Below are positions 1 to 8,251 of a DNA stretch of 64,000 nt, piece after piece. Source of the stretch: Acorus gramineus (Eukaryota > Streptophyta > Magnoliopsida > Acorales > Acoraceae); assembly GCA_030737835.1 (NCBI GenBank), contig CM060856.1, forward strand, positions 5,791,892-5,855,891, in the 5' to 3' direction. How positions within the stretch are numbered: the stretch's first letter is position 1; every line of letters begins with the position of its first letter. The notes beneath the pieces are model-generated. The model worked only from the letters and a program-made list of their open reading frames with translations. It was not told the DNA's origin and made no database searches. Made by a program: the position numbers and the translations under genes.

Positions 1-689
1 TAATGTCTTGAAAACCATATGGCTATTTTTAGGTTTGGCAGCACCTCTGGAGTTTTGTACTGGAAAGATAACCCCAGGATAACAATATTCTTGACTGTTT
101 TATATGTGTGAACAAGGTTGTCCACTAATGAGAATATCATATTAGCATTGGTTACTGTACTTCAGTGTTGGTGATGACCAAATTTTCAACAAAATATCCG
201 TGATGCTTATGTGTTCGAGCAAACTTAAATAGGATAGAAGAAGATGATTTCTATTTATAATTTCAGTGTTTTCTTTTATTATTCATCTTTTTATGGAAAA
301 AAAAAAGTTACATTCTGAATAAAATTATGGTGTGCATGATTTGGAGAAAATGAAAACAAAAAGCAAATTTTGTAGACATTATATGATTTTTTAACTTGTG
401 ACCTAATGTTTCATATAAAACAAGTCAGATGTTACTTTGAACTTCCTTCCTGTAAGGCTGTAGGTACTTTGACATTCCATTATGATCATCGGTGGTGAAG
501 AAAACAAGCAATAACATGTCGCATTTTCATATTAGACAAAACATTCTTTGATCATCTACAATTCGAGCTAGGCCAACTTCGTTTTTCTGTCTCTAAAACT
601 AAGGCGACCATTCCAAAACCAGTTCAACTTTCTCATAAATGTATTTAAATAAGGCTGCATTACTCGGCTGATATGATATTCCTCTTTAG
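1..689. other. no gene seen; possibly intron of the downstream gene fragment
   Basis: AT-rich sequence with no reading frame I can support. It lies directly upstream of plus-strand exons at 690-1561 and may hold introns or unrecognised exons of that gene. Confidence 0.3.
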
Positions 690-1561
690 GAGGTGGAAGA
701 CAGATTGATTGAGCTGGAAGCACTTCAAAAAGTTCTGCTGGAAGGAACTGGTTAATTGCGTCAGCCAATTGCAACATTTCTCAACATTATTCTCCTCCTG
801 TAATTGGATAATAATGAATTAATATTTTATGTTGCAGAAGCGTATGACAAAATGCAAGCTGACTTTTTGATGGCAAAGCAAGGTCTGATGAAAATACTGT
901 AGTCGAAAGACAGAAGAGCCACAGTAAGATGATAGCTTTACCTCTACTAGTGTTCATATAAGATCAGGAAGAGGAGTGTTTAATGATTCATATGCTCAGG
1001 ACCTGAAAACTTTGCTTTTTGGTCATTAGATTTTTCTTCATTCAGAATCATGTGTTACACTTGGGCCCCATTTGCAAAATCTGTTTTTCAGATAATTGAT
1101 TCCAAACGGGTATATTTGAACCAAAATTGGTTCCAAAGTCCTTGGTAAACGGATTGAATCTTTCAATGCTTTCATCAGTCACATCAGATTTTGTCACTTC
1201 CATAAACTGAGAGCAACAATGAATTTTTGGGCGCCGAAACGCTCACCTAATATTTTTTTTTGAGGGAAAGGGTTGGCATGCTCGCCTAACATGGATGTTG
1301 TCTTGAGCAGTTATTAGAGATGGTCGAGCACAACGAACTCAACAGGTCTCTATTGTCCCTTCTTGATGAAAACATCGCAAGTGCCCTGGATGCTGATGAG
1401 GTCTGGACATCCACATCCAGCCATTTATTTATATGATTGTCATGACTAGATAAACACCAATGTATAACCAATTACTCCTCATCTGCTTTCCCTTGCAGAA
1501 AGAAGTAACAGCCTTAATGGAGAGTGTGCGCGCATCCATTCTCAAGTACTTGACTGTATGA
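690..1561 (+). CDS. 3' end of an unidentified multi-exon gene (partial)
   Basis: Four short stretches are bounded by plausible splice sites: 690-750 (after CTTTAG, before GTTAAT), 838-882 (after TTGCAG, before GTCTGA), 1311-1400 (after GAGCAG, before GTCTGG) and 1499-1561 (after TTGCAG, ending in TGA). They encode charged, helix-rich peptides such as EVEDRLIELEALQKVLLEG, LLEMVEHNELNRSLLSLLDE and, at the C-terminus, SVRASILKYLTV. The first two exons join in frame and so do the last two. The 882-to-1311 junction is out of phase, so an exon of length 2 modulo 3 is missing from my model or the gene has decayed. The peptides read like a coiled-coil protein tail. I do not recognise the family, and upstream exons lie outside or are unseen. 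Confidence 0.5.
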
Positions 1562-2417
1562 AGTTGTTCTGTGAGCGAGATTGTATGACAAGCAATTATG
1601 CATTTTACATGTTACAGGCGTTTGAATTCTTTCTTCTGCTTCTCTTTTCCCTTCCTTTCGATACACTGAAGCGATTGTATGTAGAGTGAGATTTTGAGGT
1701 AACAGGACCTCACGAAATGTGAGACATTGAATGCGAGGTGAAAATGTGAAATTGATTTCATGCTAGATACATTGCAACATTGAACAATCCTGGCAGAATA
1801 TGGTGAGCAATGCAAAATTCTATAATCCATGGTGTGGCCATCTAGGGATATAAAAAAATTGCTAGAGATTGTCCAGAAGATAACTTTGAGAAGGCCCTGT
1901 AATTAAAAATGCATATACAATATATATCCTTAATTTACAACTCCGTGCTACGACTGATCAGTTGACTATACACTCCTTGGTAGAGCATATAATTTTCTAG
2001 TGTAATATATAACAAAGTACACCACTAGTGCGGTGTAAGCTCGAGTATTTTTTATTTTTCAAATAAATAAAAATATGTAATTATTTATTTAGGTATAGAT
2101 TTCACTCATAATAAAATGTATTTATATGTACTTTAACAAAAAAAAATTGTTAAGATTGCATATGGGATATAAAGGTGTTGCATGAAAAATAAGACACTAA
2201 AAGTATGCATACCAAGCAGGGAATTTTGCTTTTATAAACAATTTTGTTTAGAAAACCTAATTGTTGACATTCTCAAGTTTTTACGCGTCAAATGAAGTGG
2301 AACTATGAAGAAGATTTTTTAGAAACTGTCAATTACTACAGTTTTACGTTTCGCATAATAATTTGATGCAACTCTGTGTTGAAAAGCTAAATAGACTTTA
2401 TATTAAATGTTTATTTA
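1562..2417. other. intergenic, nothing recognised
   Basis: 3' flank of the gene fragment followed by AT-rich sequence. Short frames occur but show no domain or splice context. Confidence 0.4.
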
Positions 2418-2649
2418 TTTTATATTGAGTCAATTGTTTAAATACCCCTACAGTTCAACTCTAATATTTTTTGTGTCCCCACCACCTTTAAAAAAAAAGT
2501 TTCTATGCCCCTACAGCAAACACCCAAGGGCACCGTTATTGAAACCCCCATTTAATGGAATACCACCCCCAAAGGAAACCCACCCCGTCTAATTATTTAA
2601 ACCTACAAAACCACCCCATGTTAAATATTAGGGCATGAAGAAGGTAAAA

Positions 2650-2880
2650 CCACCCCATCTCATTTCCACTCCCACCGAGAGAACCCCTTTTGATCGCCTC
2701 CATCAATCGCCGATCGCCTCAACGACCCCCACCGATAGCCTCAACAACTCCCGCCGATCGCGTCGTCTCCACGGCTCCCGCCGATCACCTCCAGGACGCC
2801 CCTGATCGCCGTCCACGAAGCCCGATCGTCATCCCATCTTTCACCCGTCGTCCTCTTTCTTGGCCGCCTCCAGTATATGT
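2650..2880 (+). other. GC-rich block inside the Mutator-like element, possibly captured gene sequence
   Basis: This stretch is far more GC-rich than its surroundings and repeats CGCCGATCGCCTC-like words. It is open from 2690 to 2929 with a Pro/Arg/Ser-rich product and a CCTCCAG-type junction near 2871. Mutator-like elements often carry host gene pieces, but I cannot name a donor gene. It could equally be a degenerate internal repeat. Confidence 0.3.
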
Positions 2881-3858
2881 AAATACCCTTCCTCCTCCAT
2901 CTTCTTCATCTTCTTCTTCTTGTTGTTGATATTATTTCTGTTATTTATTTATTTATTTTGTCTTTTGAAACTCTAGTTGATCAATTATTTTGTCTTTGAA
3001 ACCCTAGTTGATCAATGAAGGTTGATCCACTTTCTAATTGGGAGTTTTTGGGGTAAATTTAGGATGTGTTCACTAACATGGCCTAGGATGATTGTGCTGC
3101 AACTCCATCTTTATATGCTTTATATCATCTCTGTTTTTTTTCTTATACCTGTGTATATTCTGTTTTGAGTAGCTCTGCTTAGGTTCTCAAGTGGGAAAAA
3201 TAATTGATTTGGTGTCTGTGGAGTGTGGAGGGGGGCACACATGTGCATTTCAGTATTCCAAAAAAAAAAAATCTGAGAGTGAATGACTGGCTTGAAAACT
3301 TTTAATTTAAAACTGTAAATTCTGAGCTCCAACTTTTAATTTGAACACACCCTAGTATATGTCAATTCATCATGTGTACTTACTTAATTTCTTGTATATG
3401 ATTGAATATTTTACTTATTTTTACAATGCAGTATGACTTCCAAGAAACATATTCGACCTACAGCTTCCAATAAAAAAATCATACCAATGATGTAGCGTCG
3501 AGTTCTCAAAATGATGAAGTTCAAGCAAATCCACAAGAAGATCAATATGTATTGATGCACAAAATTTTGGGGTGTGTATTTGGCTGATTAACAATGTTCA
3601 ATGTATTTGGTTGTTTAATGTTGAATTTTCAACGTGTGTTTGTTGATTATCAATATAAGTACTGATGCACAATTTTAAAGTGTGTACTTGTATTAGGTGG
3701 TTGGTTTGGTGATGCAATAATAGAATTTGATGATTGTCTGTTCTTTGCAGCTTGTTATTCAATGTAATTTATTGATTTAAGTGTTACATTTGATAGTGGA
3801 GCATCCTAAGGAGTAATATGGTTATCAAAGTACTTACAGAAAACAAATATGTGATTTT

Positions 3859-4200
3859 CTGTAAGAGTCGACACTCCAATTGTCGACGTATGAAGATAAT
3901 GTCGACACTTGTACTGTCGAACATGTTACATAAAACAAGTGTGTTATGTCCTGTAAGTATCGACACCCCAGGTGTCGACAAATGAAGATCTTATCGACAG
4001 TGCTATTGTCAAACATGTGACAGAAAATAAATGTTATGTTCTGTATGAATCGACACCCTAGTTGTCGAGAGATGATGATTTTGTCGACAGTTGTGTTGTC
4101 GAACATGTGATAGAAAATAAATGTATTTTTCTGTATAAATCGATATCACAAATGTCGATGGATGAAAATATTGTCGACAAATGTTATGTCGAACATGGGG
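3859..4200. repeat. 90-bp minisatellite, about four units, rich in GTCGAC
   Basis: Units begin with CTGTAAG/CTGTATG/CTGTATA at 3859, 3951, 4041 and 4131, a period of 90-92 bp. Each unit contains two or more GTCGA motifs, several forming the palindrome GTCGAC, and ends in GTCGAACATG or a variant. Because 90 is divisible by three, one minus-strand frame stays open across several units with a degenerate 30-residue repeat (MFDN-TVDK-I pattern). Confidence 0.8.
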
Positions 4201-4356
4201 TGTACAGTAGAGGGGGTGGGTTTGACTTAAATGGGGTGACTTTGGTAGGGGTGGTTTTCCTTTGATCTCGGAGTGCATAAATTATATTAATAATGGGGTG
4301 GTTTTCTCATTGCATGGGGTGGGTTTATAACCGCCCAACACTTAATTTTTTTTTTA

Positions 4357-5100
4357 CCCCTACAGCAAACATTTAATTTTTTTTTTACCCTCATCCCTTT
4401 AATTCTCCCAACCCCACAAAATCACAGTTTCCCCTTGTAAGTGCATATATATTTCTGTAATTTGAAGAACACAAAATGTAATTTCTGTAAATGCATTATT
4501 ATGTTATGTAAAAATCATAACTTGCAAAACACTGAAAAAACATACATTAATGTATAATATTAATATATATGTGGTTCTTATATTGTAATGAAGTACACAC
4601 TTATTAGTATTTGATTTATTTGGGTGTTTGACTAATTATTGCATCTCTAATATAGTTTAAATTGCGTTTTCTTCACAATGATATACGCTTGCTAACTCGA
4701 ATGTGTAACAATATATTCGATTTTAGCCAAAATGACATGAAGATGATCCGAGGAAATACAACATCTCAATTCATTAGGGCATGAAAAGAACGTCGGAATG
4801 CAAACATTTGATAAATTCAAGTGCTTTAATGTTTGTGATAAAATATTTTCAGGTGTTATGCATTAACATATGTTTCTCTAATATTTTACAAGTTACCATT
4901 TTTACATGACATGTATAATAATGCATTTATAGATAATATTTATAGAATTTACATTTTGTATTTTAAAAGTTACAGAAAACCTACATGCACTCACAGAGAA
5001 AAATTGCGATTTTATGGTAATGGGGGAATTAAAGGGAGGAAAGAAAAAAAAATTAAGTGCTTACTACAGGGGTAAAAAAAATTTCAAAAGGTGGGGACAC
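4357..5100. repeat. second inverted-repeat pair in the right part of the outer element
   Basis: About 90 bp starting at 4357 (CCCCTACAGCAAAC, a T-run, CCCTTTAATTCTCCC, then AAAATCACAG) matches the reverse complement of about 4985-5090. The segment between is AT-rich without a recognised gene. This is what the outer element's inner TIR portions should look like once the 2519-4345 insertion is removed. Confidence 0.6.
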
Positions 5101-5162
5101 AAGAAATATTGGGGTTGGGTTGCAGAGGTATTTGAACAATTGACCTTTTTATATTTATTTTG

Positions 5163-5290
5163 AAAGAAAAAATAAAACATGATTTAATTTTGAAAAAACA
5201 AACAAATTCCATTGCCGGGATTTGAAAAAGAAAAAATAAAACATGATTTAATTTTGAAAAAACAAACAAATTCCATTGCCGGGATTTGAA
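5163..5290. repeat. 64-bp tandem duplication that includes the tRNA 3' end
   Basis: The block 5163-5226 repeats almost exactly as 5227-5290. Each copy runs from an A-rich GAAAAAATAAAACATG start to CCATTGCCGGGATTTGA. The second copy overlaps the tRNA-Glu gene, so the first copy carries a stray 3' end of the tRNA (acceptor and part of the T arm). Confidence 0.85.
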
Positions 5291-5344
5291 CCCGGGTCGT
5301 CTGGGTGAAAGCCAGATATCCTAACCGGACTAGACGACAATGGA
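5271..5344 (-). tRNA. tRNA-Glu (anticodon UUC)
   Basis: On the minus strand the cloverleaf is complete. The acceptor stem TCCATTG pairs with CAATGGA. The anticodon stem TCTGG/CCAGA encloses the loop CTTTCAC with anticodon TTC. The T arm contains CCCGGGTTCAAATCCCGG (T stem and B box), and the D arm contains the A-box-like TAGTCCGGTTAGGA. A T-run at about 5257-5262, just past the 3' end, can serve as the RNA polymerase III terminator. No intron and no encoded CCA, as expected for a nuclear gene. Confidence 0.92.
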
Positions 5345-5678
5345 TTTTTGAATGATGTTTGATACCAACGATCCGAATACAATTCATTCTCCGCCAAACT
5401 AACTTTGTGTTCACTATCATTCTCTTTCCAGATGACACGTGCAAAAGAAATTGTATCTGAAATCTTTCAATTTTGTTTTCTTCACTGCAAAGTATTATAG
5501 ATAAAAATTTCTCTCTTATAAATTGTTCTAGAATTGGAGTTCTAATCAAGAGTAATTATCTTTTTAGATCACAGTTACTAGATTAGTCCTTAAATTCTTT
5601 ATATACAAAGGTATAAACTACATACCATGTGAATTACTACAGTGTTTTCAGATATTCACATCCCATAACCAATTTACA
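5345..5678. other. spacer between tRNA-Glu and OTP70
   Basis: AT-rich sequence. It probably holds the 3' UTR of the minus-strand PPR gene and the 5' flank of the tRNA. Nothing else recognised. Confidence 0.4.
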
Positions 5679-7163
5679 CTAATCATCAAGTCCCCTCTCC
5701 CTCATCCATCCCTTCACCTTCTCCGCGTCCTCTGCCCTCCCCGCGCCCCTATATATCCTCATCAAAAGCTCGAAATTGTGCGCATTGTCCGGCTCGAGCT
5801 CAAATAGCCTCTCCGCTGCCCTCTCCCCCACCTCCATCTCCCCATGCACTGTACACGCATACAACAGCGCCCCCCACGCCGTCGCACTGCCCACCACTTC
5901 CGACGCCACCACAAACTCATACGCCTCATGCACCCGTCCCGCCCTCCCCAACATGTTCACCACGCACCCCAAATGCTCCGGCCCACGCCTTATCCCGTAC
6001 TTTTCCTCCATCTCTCCGAACAAACGCAGCCCCTCCCCGATCATTCCATTGCACGCGCACGCGGACAACAACGCCACGAATGTGATTTCGTCCGGCAAGA
6101 CGCCTGAATCCACCATCCGTTCGAACATCGCAACCGCCCTTCCGTCCCTCCGGTGCGCAGAGATCACCGAGTTCCACGACACACGGTCCTTGCACGGTAT
6201 CGACTCAAACACCGCCCGCGCGCGGCGTAACTGCCCGCGCTCGGCGTAGACGCTGATCAACGCGTTCCCGACAGACGGCCTGCGTTCGCGCCCGCGCTCG
6301 CGCCGGATGACCCAACCGTGGATCTCGAGCCCAAGCCTAGACGAGCAGAACCCGGACAGGACGGCCGACACCGCGACCGAGTCGGGCTCGAGACCCGTGT
6401 CGAGCATCCCGCGAAAGACGTGGAGCGCCTCGACGAGGAGCCCATGCCTCACGTACCCGGTCAGCATCGAATTCCACGTCACCGGGTCGAGGCGGCGTCT
6501 GATTGTCTCAAAGACCATCCGGGCTTTCGTGACGTCGCCGCACTTGGCGTACATGGCGACGAGCGCATTCTGCACGAAGGGGTCGGCGTGGAAGCCGCGG
6601 CGCACGGCGAGGCGGTGGAGCTCCTCGCCAAGGCGGAGGGAGCCGAGGCCCGCGCAGGCCTTAAGCGCGCGCGGGAAGGTGTGGCGGTCGCGCGGGACGG
6701 AGTCCTCGTCCATCTGGAGGAAGAGCGCGAGCGCCTCCTCGTGGAGGGAGGAGTCGGCGTAGGCAGAGATGAGGGAGTTGTAGGCGAAGGAGGTTCTTTG
6801 GGGCATTGCGTCGAAGAGGAGGCGGGCCTCGTCGAGGAGGCCGTGAGAGGCGTACATGCGGAGGAGCTTGGATTGGAGGAGAGGGTTGCGGCGGAGGAGG
6901 CGTGGGGGGATGAGGCGGTGGAGGCGGAGGGCGTGGTGGAGGGAGCGGAGGCGGAAGCAGGTCTCGAGGAGGGAGGAGAAGATGTGGGGGTCGTGGACGG
7001 GCGCGCCGCGTTGGATGGAGAGTTGGAGGTCTTCGAGGACTCTTTCAAGGGCTTGGTGTTTGGTGGTGGTGGTTTGGAGGTGTTTGGGTTGGTGGTTGTG
7101 TTTGTTGTTGGTGGGGGAGATAGAGAGATGGAAGGAAGGTGAGGCATGTAGAATTGACCCCAT
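5679..7163 (-). CDS. OTP70: OTP70-like pentatricopeptide repeat protein (PLS class, E subgroup)
   Basis: Single-exon reading frame of 494 residues starting at the ATG at 7161-7163. The frame is open further upstream, but that part lies inside a transposon-derived segment and has no coding character. The N-terminus (MGSILHASPSFHLSISPTNN) is Ser/Thr-rich and basic, like a plastid transit peptide. Degenerate 31-36-residue PPR units follow (for example SFAYNSLISAYAD, DPVTWNSMLTGYVRHGLLVEA, DRVSWNSVISAH). The C-terminal E region includes WGALLYACTVHGEMEVGE and LFELEPDNAHNFELL. These blocks match what I know of Arabidopsis At4g25270 (OTP70), required for splicing of the plastid rpoC1 intron. There is no DYW domain. 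GC content is very high. A MITE lies about 160 bp upstream of the start. Confidence 0.87.
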   Translation of the reverse strand: MGSILHASPSFHLSISPTNNKHNHQPKHLQTTTTKHQALERVLEDLQLSIQRGAPVHDPHIFSSLLETCFRLRSLHHALRLHRLIPPRLLRRNPLLQSKLLRMYASHGLLDEARLLFDAMPQRTSFAYNSLISAYADSSLHEEALALFLQMDEDSVPRDRHTFPRALKACAGLGSLRLGEELHRLAVRRGFHADPFVQNALVAMYAKCGDVTKARMVFETIRRRLDPVTWNSMLTGYVRHGLLVEALHVFRGMLDTGLEPDSVAVSAVLSGFCSSRLGLEIHGWVIRRERGRERRPSVGNALISVYAERGQLRRARAVFESIPCKDRVSWNSVISAHRRDGRAVAMFERMVDSGVLPDEITFVALLSACACNGMIGEGLRLFGEMEEKYGIRRGPEHLGCVVNMLGRAGRVHEAYEFVVASEVVGSATAWGALLYACTVHGEMEVGERAAERLFELEPDNAHNFELLMRIYRGAGRAEDAEKVKGWMRERGLDD

Positions 7164-7320
7164 GTGAGTTGTTTTGTCAAAACATGCAGACCAGGCTAAA
7201 AACAAATGAACATGTATATGTATAATGTATTGGAAGATTGGAAACATAAGCTGTAGTGTAGGAAAATGTTTAGACAGTCTCCACTGTAGCCCACATTTTT
7301 TTTTATATGTTTTTTTAAAG

Positions 7321-7838
7321 AGAAAAAATCCAAACAATCCCATGTAAATTGCTTGAAATTCATATAGTCTCTGACTTTTTCTAAAGTCCATATAACCCTA
7401 AAAACACCTATGAACCAAATAGCTCATTGAATTAAATTAGGATTATTTTGTGAATATTCTATTAACCCTGATAAAAAACATAGTATAACAAAAACCTTCT
7501 ACGATATGTTAAAATGCGAAAATTCATATATAAATGACGATTTTATCCCTCTGCATAGAGTTTTATAATCTATCTAGAAAGATAAAATCGTCATATATAT
7601 AAGATTTTCAACATTTTTAACAAATTATAAATGTTTTTTTATATACTATATTTTCAGTTAAAGTTAATATAATAAAATGTTCATTTTTTTATTTATCACA
7701 TGTCAACGGAAGGTTGACTCAAGGGTTTACGTAGATTTACATAGATGTTTTCATAAGGTTATATGAACCTGTGAAAAAGGTAAAAAATCATATGGATTTC
7801 AAACAATTTACAAGAGATTATTTAAATTTTTTTCTTTT
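7321..7838. mobile_element. TIR element, family A copy 1, just upstream of OTP70
   Basis: The first 120 bp (from AATCCAAACAATC through CCATATAACC to AACACCTATG) are the imperfect reverse complement of the last 120 bp (CATAGATGTTTTC through ATATGAACC to CAAACAATTTACAAGAG). The same ends occur at 18690-19247. The centre has an inner inverted pair around AAATGACGATTTTATC/GATAAAATCGTCATA. No coding capacity. Class not assigned because I cannot fix a target duplication. Confidence 0.65.
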
Positions 7839-8251
7839 TTAAAATAACATATCTCATCTAATAAAAATAAAATAATATACATTTTTTATCCAAACATGTG
7901 TGGTCTAAAAATGATTGATAGTAACATTTTCCTCATTGTAAATTTGTTATCATGATGTGACAACGTTTTTTTTAAAAAAAAAACTACATGAAAGAATTTA
8001 TGCAGAGCCATCAAGCTTTATCTTAACAAAACAACCAACCATTTCTATGTTGCTAAACAGACAGTCTATAAGTGGGAGAGAATTCTATAATTTTACATGT
8101 TCTAAATATACAAAGATGACACATCTGGGCACTATTTTTATTCATGTTGATGATGACTTGGGACTATCATCTAAATTTCTTTCAATGTTATGATTTTGCA
8201 TGTACAAAGGATTTGATTCTAATGAGACAACACAAAAAAATGGTGTTATAT
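7839..8251. other. 3' flank of the SagB-like gene
   Basis: AT-rich; probably contains the 3' UTR and polyadenylation region of the minus-strand gene ending at 8252. No independent feature seen. Confidence 0.4.

Larger units (their letters stand above)
2519..4345. mobile_element. inner inverted-repeat element nested in the outer Mutator-like element
   Basis: Repeated ACCACCCC/ACCCACCCC words at 2525-2660 face their reverse complements (GGGGTGGTT, GGGGTGGGTT) at 4195-4345, giving a second pair of inverted arms. The sequence CCCCTACAGCAAACA precedes the left arm (about 2509-2523) and recurs after the right arm (about 4357-4371). This fits insertion into, or duplication of, that part of the outer element. 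Exact ends and target duplication are not resolved. Confidence 0.5.
2418..5155. mobile_element. Mutator-like TIR element with 9-bp target duplication (outer element)
   Basis: The element spans 2427-5146. Its ends are inverted repeats of about 90 bp: the left end begins GAGTCAATTGTTTAAATAC and the reverse complement of the right end begins AGGTCAATTGTTCAAATAC. Both continue into a CCCC-TACAG/TGTAG block and the shared word TTGTGTCCCCACC. The flanks carry the same 9-mer TTTTATATT at 2418-2426 and 5147-5155. A 9-bp duplication with long TIRs fits the Mutator superfamily. No transposase is visible, so it is non-autonomous. A second inverted-repeat unit, a GC-rich block and a minisatellite lie inside it. 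Confidence 0.8.

Noticed and set aside
3859..4200. Regular spaced repeats that could suggest a CRISPR array
   Set aside because: Units are contiguous 90-bp diverged repeats in a plant transposon with no unique spacers of constant length.
3834..4278. Minus-strand frames with 30-residue repeats
   Set aside because: Explained by the 90-bp minisatellite; no evidence of a gene.
6318..7142. Long plus-strand frame (274 residues) across OTP70
   Set aside because: Antisense shadow of the GC-rich PPR gene; low-complexity Gly/Glu/Val composition and no domain.
7164..7391. N-terminal extension of OTP70 to an upstream ATG at 7391
   Set aside because: The extra 76 residues overlap the MITE at 7321-7838 and do not resemble a transit peptide; the 7163 start gives the family's usual length.
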